A stretch of DNA of 63,080 nucleotides from NCBI GenBank assembly GCA_021806865.1, contig JAKAPU010000002.1, positions 1 through 63,080 of the forward strand, given 5' to 3'. Shown here piece by piece: positions 1 through 7,345 of this stretch. Both the position numbers and the translations under genes were made by a program. This stretch comes from an archaeon. GTDB lineage: Archaea; Thermoproteota; Nitrososphaeria; Nitrososphaerales; CADDZS01. The notes beneath the pieces are model-generated. The model saw nothing but the letters and a program-made list of their open reading frames with translations, had not been told where the DNA came from and ran no database searches. The number at the start of each line of letters is the position of its first letter. The stretch's first letter is position 1.

Positions 1-240
1 GGCTACGAAGTGAAGGTGATCGAGACAGGAACGTGTTGCGGTATGGCAGGAACCTTTGGGCTCAAAAAAGGACCGCTTGGATACGATCTCTCGATGGCTG
101 TGGGGAAACCGCTTTTCGATCTGTTCGTCGAAGACAAGACAATAGACATTGTCTCAACAGAGAGCAGCGTGTGTTCGATGCAGTTGACCGACGGAACGGG
201 GAAGAAGGTAATCCATCCCATCGAGTTGATTTCTAACTGA
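1..240 (+). CDS. C-terminal end of a CCG-domain (cysteine-rich) Fe-S oxidoreductase, 5' truncated by window edge
   Basis: The frame is open from base 1 and ends with TGA at 238-240, so only the last 79 residues are present. The motif CCGMAGTFG, encoded from base 34, and a later single Cys (SSVCSMQL) are the second half of a cysteine-rich CCG domain. That domain occurs in GlpC, glycolate oxidase GlcF, HdrB/HdrD and in D-lactate dehydrogenase-type FAD oxidases fused to a ferredoxin module, where it binds an iron-sulfur or zinc centre in electron transfer. The wording of the motif is closest to the GlpC / FAD-oxidase-fusion group, but the substrate cannot be told from this fragment. Confidence 0.7.
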   Translation, partial: GYEVKVIETGTCCGMAGTFGLKKGPLGYDLSMAVGKPLFDLFVEDKTIDIVSTESSVCSMQLTDGTGKKVIHPIELISN

Positions 241-387
241 AATTGCAGATACAATCAATTGCAATAGCAATTTAGGGCGGTAGTGGTTTTAGGCGCGATA
301 TAAGAATCTTCTGTAAAATAAAAGTAGCACAGTGTGCAATTGCAATCGTTTTGTCACAGCAACAACAAGAACACGCTAACACACTGC

Positions 388-395
388 TTAATTAT
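388..395 (+). promoter_or_regulatory. TATA box of the LysM/SLT gene, predicted leaderless
   Basis: TTAATTAT is centred about 26 bases upstream of 418, so the predicted transcript would start at or next to the ATG at 419. No Shine-Dalgarno sequence precedes that ATG. The rest of 241-418 shows nothing I can name. Confidence 0.4.
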
Positions 396-418
396 CCGTA
401 ATTTTTGTTTCTTGAAAA

Positions 419-1252
419 ATGGATAAGAAGCATGTTACGTTATCTATTTCTGTCTCGCTGATGCTCTTTGGCGCTTTCTATTTTCCTCTTGTACATGGGC
501 AGAATACCTACCTTTATCCTTACTCAGTTCAAAGCGGCGATACGCTCTCTTTGATCGGGAGCAGGTTCGGCGTGAGCTGGAAGTCCATTGCAACTTACAA
601 TGGAATCTCATCGCCGTACACAATCTACGTTGGAGAGGTGCTTCTCATTCCAACGGCAAATAGCACGACGAGTTCCTCAACTTCGACTTCGATTAATGAC
701 CCTATTGCAACAGGAAACCAGCTCTATGATGGATACGATTTGACCATACTCTCAGCAGCTTCAAAGTACAGCCTAGACCCGATGATCATAAAATCTCAGA
801 TCGCTCAAGAGTCCTACGTTAACCCACTTGCAACAAGTCCTGACGATCCTTGCGGCCAGTTGATCCAAAACGGAGTGGATGTTGGACACTCGTATGGGTT
901 GCTGCAGATAACTCCCACCTGCAACTCTTGGTTTGCGAGAAACCCCGACGGAACAATCGATCTGAGCACCAACCAATCATCGTCTCAATGGGGCAATTCT
1001 GCTTTCAACGTAGTCTACAATATCGACTCTGGCGCATTCGCGCTTTACTCGAGCATAGAGCATGCCAAACAGACTTTCGCGGGCTGTACCTTGAGCCAGT
1101 ACGTGATGATGGGCCTTGCAGGATACAATTCAGGATGGAATAGTGTGTATGGCTGCGGTTCTTACGGTCCAAGAGCAAGCGCTTACACGAGCAACGTTCT
1201 TAGCTGGTATCAGACGTTTTCTTCAATGTCTGGTTGGACCAACCCATACTGA
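419..1252 (+). CDS. Secreted LysM plus lytic-transglycosylase-like protein
   Basis: The 277-residue product has an N-terminal signal peptide (about residues 1-27, hydrophobic core followed by VHG-Q). One LysM domain follows (about 33-79, with QSGDTLSLIG and a closing GEVLLIP), then a Ser/Thr-rich linker (80-95) and a lysozyme-like SLT domain (about 105-277). The SLT motif is recognisable: the candidate catalytic Glu is E131 in AQES, followed by GLLQ at 160-163, the equivalent of the usual GLMQ. Three later Cys could form disulfides outside the cell. LysM binds N-acetylglucosamine polymers and SLT cleaves peptidoglycan-like glycans. Archaea of this kind are not known to have murein, so the target may be a bacterial competitor, chitin-like polymer or its own surface glycan. 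Function is inferred from domains only. Confidence 0.85.
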   Translation: MDKKHVTLSISVSLMLFGAFYFPLVHGQNTYLYPYSVQSGDTLSLIGSRFGVSWKSIATYNGISSPYTIYVGEVLLIPTANSTTSSSTSTSINDPIATGNQLYDGYDLTILSAASKYSLDPMIIKSQIAQESYVNPLATSPDDPCGQLIQNGVDVGHSYGLLQITPTCNSWFARNPDGTIDLSTNQSSSQWGNSAFNVVYNIDSGAFALYSSIEHAKQTFAGCTLSQYVMMGLAGYNSGWNSVYGCGSYGPRASAYTSNVLSWYQTFSSMSGWTNPY

Positions 1253-1321
1253 TCTCAAGATCTTACAGATCGCCTAACTGGAGCTTTGCGCAGGATTCCG
1301 ATCTGGCTCAGTACGTTGCGA

Positions 1322-2122
1322 TCACTCGCTTTCGAACTTTTTGGCCACTCTCTCCGCCGCCTGAGTCGCAGCATCAACGGCGTTCATGATGCTCGTCCTC
1401 AAGGAGCCCTTCTCTAGCTCGTAGATTCCTGCTATGGTGGTTCCGGCGGGTGTCGTTACGGTGTCCCTAAGCTCCGCAGGATGCATCTTGTTTTGGCTCA
1501 GGAGATCCGCGGTGCCGGTCAGCGTCTTTGTGACCAATTTGAAGGCGATGTCTCTTGGGATACCGACCTTCAGTCCGGCGCTTACCATCGCCTCGATTAG
1601 GATCGCGATGTATGCAGGACCGCTACCGCTCAGCGCGGTGACAGCGTCCATGAGATTCTCCGGCACCTCGATGTAATCACCGAAGCAGCCAAGAACGAAC
1701 TGAACCTGCTCGACGTCCTTCTTTGAGAGCTTGTGACTCGGGGTGTAAGCTGTCATTGCCTCACCAATCGTCGCAGCAATGTTTGGCATTGCTCTAACCA
1801 CCTTGGCATCGGGTATCGCTTGCTCTATCTTCTTGATTGTAACCGCAGCCATGAGCGAGATGACTATCTTGTCTGCTACGAATTCTGAAATTTCGCTCAA
1901 AACATGCTTTGCGTCTCCTGCCTTAACTGATATGATGATCAGATCTGACTCTCTTGCCGCCCTCTTGTTATCATGGAGTATGGAAATCTTCTCAAATTGC
2001 TGGCCCTTTGTGGCCGGGCTTCTCTTTGTGGTCAGGACTCTTTCAACGTCTGCTGACTTTGCAATGCTTCTGGCAACCGCTTCTCCGATCTTCCCAGCTC
2101 CAAGAACTGCTACAGTTATCAT
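1322..2122 (-). CDS. proC: Pyrroline-5-carboxylate reductase
   Basis: This enzyme reduces 1-pyrroline-5-carboxylate to L-proline with NAD(P)H, the last step of proline synthesis, in the cytoplasm. The chosen ATG at 2122 gives 266 residues starting MITVAVLGAGKIG, so the Rossmann GAGKIG lies at 8-13 as expected. An upstream start at 2167 would add 15 residues not needed by the fold. The C-terminal half carries the family signature SGSGPAY and the DTVTTPAGTT segment. Length and both motifs are typical. It stands alone, convergent with the SLT gene, and no other proline gene is seen nearby. Confidence 0.93.
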   Translation of the reverse strand: MITVAVLGAGKIGEAVARSIAKSADVERVLTTKRSPATKGQQFEKISILHDNKRAARESDLIIISVKAGDAKHVLSEISEFVADKIVISLMAAVTIKKIEQAIPDAKVVRAMPNIAATIGEAMTAYTPSHKLSKKDVEQVQFVLGCFGDYIEVPENLMDAVTALSGSGPAYIAILIEAMVSAGLKVGIPRDIAFKLVTKTLTGTADLLSQNKMHPAELRDTVTTPAGTTIAGIYELEKGSLRTSIMNAVDAATQAAERVAKKFESE

Positions 2123-2325
2123 GCACGAATCTACTCCATGAAGTTGATTATAGCGCATGCGGCCCACTTACTATTTCAATCCTTTTCCTCGGAGAGGCAA
2201 TTCTTCAGCAGTTTCATGCTCCAAATTGATACAGTTCAAAGAACCCTTTGGTGAAGAATCTTCTGCACCGATACTCTCTTTATCAACTTCGCACCAAGTT
2301 AAACTTGTTTCTGCGACCGCGTAGG

Positions 2326-2982
2326 ATGGACTTAATGAGCGAGAGCAAGTTCGAAAGCGACGTCTTAAGGCTGACAAGACGGCTTGCAGAAGGAGAGAGT
2401 CCCAAGGATCGAGCAAAGCTAGCACAGGTGAGATCGGATCTCATCAAACTCTATCGATCAAGGCTTGTAAAGATTAACCACTCCGCCCTTGAGCTTGTCG
2501 TAGCAAAGAAGCTCATCCTTCAAGGCTACAGCGTGAAAGTCGAACAAAGAGTGTCAGAAAGTCTAGTCTGCGACGTTTACGGCTCAAAGGAAGGAACGGA
2601 TATTCTTGTCGAGATCGAAACAGGATACGTACCTCCTGCGCACGCTCTAGATCCAGAAAACTACTCCAACGCGCGCATCGCTAGCAAGACAGCGCGCTAC
2701 AGCCAGTTCGCAAGCAGATTTGTGCTTGGAACTCCTTTATCAAACCTGATCCACATCCCAGAGCTTTACCTGAAGCCGGCGAGCGTAAGGAATGTCGAGG
2801 AGGCTCATCGCCTGAAGGAACTTTGCGACAGGTACTACACAACCCCGACGATCACGATAGATCAGATAATGTCTGCACATCTACACGCTGTGTATATTCT
2901 TGATGTTGATGCGACGACTATCTACGAAATGTCCCCCGAAAAGTATCATAAAGAAGTGACAGAGCTGAAATTCAAATACTAG
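2326..2982 (+). CDS. Conserved archaeal protein with possible PD-(D/E)XK nuclease-like core
   Basis: I do not recognise a named family. The protein (218 residues from ATG 2326; an ATG at 2335 is equally possible) starts with charged helices. A central stretch then runs CDVYG...TDILVEIETGYVPP, whose spacing of Asp, Glu and following hydrophobic strands resembles the core of PD-(D/E)XK nucleases. That reading is an inference: the expected catalytic Lys is not obvious. The open frame extends further upstream to 2248, but the sequence there looks non-coding. It is divergent from proC. Confidence 0.6.
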   Translation: MDLMSESKFESDVLRLTRRLAEGESPKDRAKLAQVRSDLIKLYRSRLVKINHSALELVVAKKLILQGYSVKVEQRVSESLVCDVYGSKEGTDILVEIETGYVPPAHALDPENYSNARIASKTARYSQFASRFVLGTPLSNLIHIPELYLKPASVRNVEEAHRLKELCDRYYTTPTITIDQIMSAHLHAVYILDVDATTIYEMSPEKYHKEVTELKFKY

Positions 2983-3219
2983 GAAAAAGTTAGGCGCCGT
3001 TCAACTTTCGGGATGGATGTGGCTTTCCTTTGGCGAAGGTTACGTAGTGTCCTTCGTCACCACCGTCTGGGTTTGCCCTCATCCGAACGCATCGCGAATC
3101 CTGGGTTCCCCCAGACCTACTCTACTCGTCCGAACGATCTCAGAGTGGCGCCAAGCACCAAGCCCATACCTGATGCCAAGTTTTTCTCTTTGAATTCATC
3201 CCTTGCCCGGTTGAACGGC
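2982..3219 (-). ncRNA. Candidate structured non-coding RNA, family unknown
   Basis: The 368-base gap 2983-3350 has no convincing protein gene but is rich in pairing. GCCGTTCAAC at 2996-3005 and GTTGAACGGC at 3210-3219 are perfect complements closing the element. Inside are a GGGATG/CATCCC pair (3010-3015 with 3197-3202), an 8-bp stem at 3032-3039/3051-3058 and a 7-bp stem at 3065-3071/3110-3116. A CTGGG-CCCAG hairpin (3101-3114) competes with the last; on the minus strand its loop would be GGAA, a GNRA tetraloop. On the minus strand a TATA-like ATTTTTAAAT (3242-3251) lies about 26 bases before 3220 and a T-run follows the far end (2984-2988). One stem needs a G-U pair that exists only on the plus strand, so strand is not settled. 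I could not match it to RNase P, SRP or 5S RNA. Confidence 0.4.
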
Positions 3220-3350
3220 TGAAGCATATAGTGGAGGGCGCCATTTAAAAATTGGCCACACGTTTCTCAAAATTGATAACATCATTGGCATTAGCGCACG
3301 AGCCTGCTTCTTTCGACCATTATTTCAGAGGAAGGTCAGGCATTTGTCCT

Positions 3351-4352
3351 CTATTCTGCCGCTTTCAATACATTCAAGGCATCTACCGTCACAAACTCGT
3401 TCATCTTGCCTGCACCGACACCACCCCAGTCCACAAGAGAGCGTCCCGCGCGCAAGTCTCTGGTCACCGTGTAAAATTTCTTGTCCGCAGGAAACCCTCC
3501 GTCAGACAGGTTACGCGATTTTAGAAGATTTAGAGCTTCCTTACAGCGAGGATCTCTTATGTAACTCCCTTCTGTCATGACTTTCAGGGCAAAGAGTATG
3601 TCATAATGCCAGTAGCAAGGATAGTGAAGTTCCAAAAATTTAGTCGAGATGATTGTTCCGTCATGCAGCGTTCGGAAGAGCTTGCGCTTAAGAAAGAACT
3701 CTGCCGCCTTTTTCGCCGCTTGAAACGATGAGCGACTTTTTCTTATCTTGGCATGGTAAAGTAGTCCTCGGAGGGGGATTAAACTTTCGTTAAATGACGA
3801 GTGATTTGCACCAGGTGTTTTGTCGCAGTTCCAGCCGCCGTCTTCCCATTGCGTGCTTACGAGTCGGTCTGCCAGCTCGTCTGTTCTCTCATTCCATATT
3901 CCAAGCTTTAGTGAAGAGAATAGAGCGTTACCTTCCAGTGAAGCGTGGATTCGAGGCCTGCCTGTGACTACTTTGTACGGTGCTGAGTAGACATGGTGAT
4001 GCTTTGTTTCGCGCGTGTGCTCCGGGGAAAAAAGCCATTCGTAGACCTGATCCCTCATCGGAATCAGCGACTCATCTTCCTGAGGATAGTCGAGATCGGC
4101 AAGAGTCGCAAGTATCCAGTGAGCCCCGTACCACTTTGAGTATGGGTGATAACGTATTCGCCCGTCTTTTTCTTTTTCCGAGAGTAATGTACGCACTCGC
4201 AACGACCGCCTAATCTCTTCCCCCAGTTCGACGGCGCCTCGAGATTGCGGATCGACGCCAAATAAGCCGACAAGTGCCTTGTACCGAATCGAAGGTTCTG
4301 AAGAGCGAAGCAGTCGAGACACCATGTTCTCCTCGCTAGGTTCTGAAGACAA
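3351..4352 (-). CDS. Alpha/alpha-toroid (squalene-cyclase/prenyltransferase-fold) protein
   Basis: The 333-residue product is built of repeated paired helices. Turn motifs such as QWEDGGWNCDK (a QW-type motif), LSDGGFPAD and WGGVGAGKMNEFVTVDALNVL are like those of terpene cyclases and protein prenyltransferase beta subunits. I do not see the DXDD catalytic motif of squalene cyclases, nor the zinc ligands of prenyltransferases, so I would not assign either reaction. Many prokaryotic proteins of this shape are annotated only as hypothetical. The gene is isolated, between the candidate RNA and a divergent HhH gene. Confidence 0.7.
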   Translation of the reverse strand: MSSEPSEENMVSRLLRSSEPSIRYKALVGLFGVDPQSRGAVELGEEIRRSLRVRTLLSEKEKDGRIRYHPYSKWYGAHWILATLADLDYPQEDESLIPMRDQVYEWLFSPEHTRETKHHHVYSAPYKVVTGRPRIHASLEGNALFSSLKLGIWNERTDELADRLVSTQWEDGGWNCDKTPGANHSSFNESLIPLRGLLYHAKIRKSRSSFQAAKKAAEFFLKRKLFRTLHDGTIISTKFLELHYPCYWHYDILFALKVMTEGSYIRDPRCKEALNLLKSRNLSDGGFPADKKFYTVTRDLRAGRSLVDWGGVGAGKMNEFVTVDALNVLKAAE

Positions 4353-4510
4353 ATCTGCAATTATGTGGGACCAACACTCATAGTTAACCCGATCTCCGTT
4401 AGAGATTCTGTTTCTCAGAAGTGAAAAACGACATTCGGGATTAAATAATAGGAGAACCGCAGTTCACTAGTTCAAAGAATCTGATTCGCTAGACGTGAGT
4501 CAAGAAACCA

Positions 4511-5182
4511 ATGACAGCTGAAATGAAGCTACGGCAATTCGTGCAGCAGTATGGGCAACCTTACTCGGAACTGCTCGGGATTGACATCAAGTCAGGAAGA
4601 AACGATGAGGCAGTAAAGTGGTTCTTAGCCTCGATCCTTTATGGCAAACCAATCAGGGAATCTTCGGCGACTGAAACCTATAGAACATTCAAATCCGAAG
4701 GAGTCTTAGACTCCACAACTATTTTGAAAACAGGATGGGAGGGTCTTGTCTCGATCCTGGACGAAGGAGGATACACAAGATACGACTTTAGCACAGCTGA
4801 AAGGCTCTTGGTCATTTTCGGGAACCTGCAAAAATTTTACGATGGTGACCTGAACAGGCTTCATTCAGAGGCCAAAGACAGTCTGGATCTAGAATTGAAA
4901 TTAAAGGCCCTAGGCAAAGGGATCGGTGATACTACTGTTTCGATCTTCTTGCGCGAGATGAGATATTCTTGGATGAAGGCACACCCCAAGCCATCACCAC
5001 TGGTTAAGCTTGCAATGGGCAGGCTGAAAATAAGGAATTTGGAAAAATTTGCAAGCAAAGGCAGGTACGACCTCGTTTGTCTCGAAACAGCACTCTTGAG
5101 GCTGGGGAAGGACTACATCAAGAAAGGAAAATGGCCAAATTTGGAAAACGCCAGTTCGGATTCTCGCATTCGACCTCACTGA
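4511..5182 (+). CDS. Helix-hairpin-helix (endonuclease III/HhH-GPD-like) protein
   Basis: The 223-residue helical protein has a helix-hairpin-helix at about 131-150 (LKALGKGIGDTTVSIFLREM), the DNA-backbone-binding element of the HhH-GPD glycosylase superfamily. The N-terminal part (WFLASILYGKPI...TYRTF) resembles the six-helix barrel start of that fold. There is no four-Cys iron-sulfur cluster at the C-terminus, and the catalytic Lys and Asp expected after the hairpin are not clearly placed. It may therefore be a DNA-binding relative and not an active glycosylase. The frame is followed directly by the CBS gene. Confidence 0.6.
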   Translation: MTAEMKLRQFVQQYGQPYSELLGIDIKSGRNDEAVKWFLASILYGKPIRESSATETYRTFKSEGVLDSTTILKTGWEGLVSILDEGGYTRYDFSTAERLLVIFGNLQKFYDGDLNRLHSEAKDSLDLELKLKALGKGIGDTTVSIFLREMRYSWMKAHPKPSPLVKLAMGRLKIRNLEKFASKGRYDLVCLETALLRLGKDYIKKGKWPNLENASSDSRIRPH

Positions 5183-5261
5183 TGATTCATTACCGATTTT
5201 GAGAATCGTCTTACGACGTTAAAAGAAGCCCAGTCTTAATTTTCTAGCGAAAGGGAAGATT

Positions 5262-6449
5262 TTGCAAACTCCAAGCAAGGTGAAAGATCTCTCTGTGATT
5301 GACTTGATGGAGCCCGTCAAACCTCTTAGCTCAACGGATACTGCATCAAGAGCTATCGGACGTATGATGGAATCCAAGCTCTATGAGGTCTTCATCGAAG
5401 AGCCAGAAAAGACAGCGATGATCACAATTAGAGACATATTGAATGTCAGGGACATCACCACGATGAAGATCTCCATCCTCATGAGTTACGTTCCACGCCT
5501 CAACCAGTACAACACTGTGAGTGATGCGGCCACCCTGATGTTTGAGTACAGAATTCGATCGTTGCCGATATACGAAGGAGAGGAGCTCAAGGGTCAGATC
5601 AATTCTCACTCAATAGTCAAAAAGTTGCTCGAGTCCGAATCAAAATTCGACGCTTCAGCAATCATGACTTCCAATCCCATCTGCGTCGATGCTAGCGACA
5701 ACGTCTCAAAGGCAAGACAGATCATGCGGCGCCGAAAGATAGACCAGATTCCAATACTCAAGGAAGGGAAACTCTTTGGAGTGATCACTTCTGAAGCGAT
5801 TGTTTCGAGCACACTTCCACCAGTGGATCAACTAAGGAGCCAGGTGGACTGGCGCCTCGGACGCTTGGACATTCCGGTTGCTGATTTCGCATCTTCAAGA
5901 GTGGTGACAAACGACGCGAAAGACTCGCTCAACGCCGTTTTTGATAACATGAATAGAGCTTCGGCAAATTACTCCATCATAACCAACATGGACGAAGTAC
6001 AGGGGATCATAACATACCGCGATTTTATGAAACTGCTCCTCAAACCAAGGGCCGCCGACGAGATTCCAATGTACATCATTGGCTTGCCAGAGGACCCGTT
6101 CGAAGCAGAAGCTGCCAGAGAGAAATTCCAGCGCGTAGTTCAATTACTGAGGCGCGGACTTCCCGAGATGACAGAGGCAAGGGCCATCATAAAGGCTGGT
6201 GAAACAAAAGCCGCAAGGAAGAAATATCGCGTCAGCATTTTCATTATGTCCCCATACTGGCGTCACAGCTACAGCGTATTCAGGTACGAGTTGCCTGATG
6301 CGTTCGATTACATAGAGAACTGGGGGAAGAAGCTGATATCCAAACACCAGGGCATAAGAAAACGGGAAAGAACTGATGCAGGTCTAATTCCAGAAAGCGA
6401 ACAATTCCAAGTTCGAAGACCCGCGGCTGTCAGGCGCAGAAGAAGATAG
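5262..6449 (+). CDS. Four-CBS-domain protein with a RaiA/HPF-like C-terminal domain
   Basis: The TTG start at 5262 is preceded by AAAGGGA and gives 395 residues. Residues about 12-265 are two CBS pairs, modules that usually bind adenine nucleotides and sense energy charge. Examples are LPIYEGEELKGQINSHSIV and IPILKEGKLFGVITSEAIV. Residues about 268-362 fit a beta-alpha-beta-beta-beta-alpha order: strand PMYIIGL, helix 281-300, strands EARAIIKAGE, KKYRVSIFIMSP and SYSVFRYEL, then helix 346-362. This is the topology of RaiA/HPF ribosome-hibernation factors. A basic tail follows (RRPAAVRRRRR). CBS assignment is firm; the hibernation-factor reading is inference from topology. A 44-residue zinc peptide follows 10 bases downstream, probably in the same transcript. 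Confidence 0.88.
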   Translation: MQTPSKVKDLSVIDLMEPVKPLSSTDTASRAIGRMMESKLYEVFIEEPEKTAMITIRDILNVRDITTMKISILMSYVPRLNQYNTVSDAATLMFEYRIRSLPIYEGEELKGQINSHSIVKKLLESESKFDASAIMTSNPICVDASDNVSKARQIMRRRKIDQIPILKEGKLFGVITSEAIVSSTLPPVDQLRSQVDWRLGRLDIPVADFASSRVVTNDAKDSLNAVFDNMNRASANYSIITNMDEVQGIITYRDFMKLLLKPRAADEIPMYIIGLPEDPFEAEAAREKFQRVVQLLRRGLPEMTEARAIIKAGETKAARKKYRVSIFIMSPYWRHSYSVFRYELPDAFDYIENWGKKLISKHQGIRKRERTDAGLIPESEQFQVRRPAAVRRRRR

Positions 6450-6459
6450 AGGTGAAAAC

Positions 6460-6594
6460 ATGCCAATCGAAAGGATGGACAGCAAGACGCACGTTGTCAG
6501 ATACGTATGCGAAGAGTGTGGAGCCTACTATGCGACTGAGACCGAAGCAATAAATTGTGAAGAGTCACACGTGGAAGAAGAACACGCACACTAG
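6460..6594 (+). CDS. 44-residue zinc-finger-like small protein
   Basis: ATG at 6460 follows GAGGTGAA, a good ribosome-binding site, 10 bases after the CBS gene stop. The product contains VCEECGAYY (C17, C20) and INCEESH (C33, H37), a CCCH set able to hold one zinc, and ends in an acidic, His-containing tail. It is too short for standard ORF cut-offs. Position and the strong ribosome site argue that it is translated with the CBS-RaiA-like gene and may act with it. No family name is offered. Confidence 0.7.
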   Translation: MPIERMDSKTHVVRYVCEECGAYYATETEAINCEESHVEEEHAH

Positions 6595-6652
6595 GTTCGC
6601 TCGATTTAGGCACTAGACGTTCGAGATCAGCAGGGGAGATCAGACTGCCCCC

Positions 6653-7258
6653 TCACTCGATCTTGACTTGCGTCCCTTTCTTGGAAGGCTCTTTTGATTT
6701 CTTGTCTAGAGTGACTTCGAGTATTCCGTTGGTGTAGGTGGCGCTAGCCGAGCCAGCGACAACTTCTGCTGGTAGTTCCAGCTCTTTGAAGTACTTGCGT
6801 TTCTCTGTGTCCACTTTGATTGTGAGACTCTTCTCATCCAAGCTGAGGTTGATATCTTCCTTGCGCACTCCCGGCAGCTCTGCCACCACCTTTAATTGAT
6901 TCTCAAGGTCGATCACGTCAACGACGGGTTCTCTTTCCGACTTGAGCTGCATCGCTGGTTTTCCAGAAGGAATACCGGGCTTCATATTTCCGAATTCCCT
7001 GATCACGGGTTTCCCGTCAGGACCTATTGTGACAGAATATCCATAAACGAAAGGCCCAAACTCGCGAGTTACTCCCTCTTTCGTCGTCTTTTCCCTGACC
7101 AAGTCTTTGGGAACGTGCTTCGTTATCCAGTTGAACTCTTCTTCGAGCTGTCTATCCAGTTCGCGCAAGAAATCGTCCGGATAACCAAAGAAATCCCAAG
7201 GCTCGGGTCGTCTTCTTCTGCGCGCCCTCATCCAATCCTCCCACCAATCGTCGGACAT
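6653..7258 (-). CDS. hsp20: Small heat-shock protein, Hsp20/alpha-crystallin family
   Basis: The 201-residue protein has a long charged N-terminal region rich in Arg and Trp (residues 1-100). The alpha-crystallin domain (about 105-190) contains VVDVIDLENQLKVVAELPGV and the closing strand motif NGILEVTL. A Lys-rich tail follows. Hsp20 proteins form oligomers that hold unfolding proteins in a refoldable state without ATP. The N-terminal extension is longer than in many prokaryotic Hsp20s. The neighbour on the same strand is Cdc48, so this looks like a protein-quality-control corner of the chromosome. Confidence 0.93.
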   Translation of the reverse strand: MSDDWWEDWMRARRRRRPEPWDFFGYPDDFLRELDRQLEEEFNWITKHVPKDLVREKTTKEGVTREFGPFVYGYSVTIGPDGKPVIREFGNMKPGIPSGKPAMQLKSEREPVVDVIDLENQLKVVAELPGVRKEDINLSLDEKSLTIKVDTEKRKYFKELELPAEVVAGSASATYTNGILEVTLDKKSKEPSKKGTQVKIE

Positions 7259-7345
7259 CCTGACACCGAGTCGAAACTGGCGTTACGACTCTATTAAATC
7301 AGAAAGGCGATCTTCAAAACTGATAATGCTCTGCTCGTATGCGAC

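Noticed and set aside
3001..3030. 5S rRNA-like string (minus strand CATCCATCCCGAAAGTTGAAC)
   Set aside because: It recalls the 5S loop B/C sequence, but the flanking bases do not continue as 5S rRNA and the spacing of the helices is wrong.
3013..3222. 69-codon plus-strand frame inside the candidate RNA
   Set aside because: Composition is Arg/Pro/Ser-rich and random-looking, no ribosome site precedes it, and the same bases form the paired arms of the RNA candidate.
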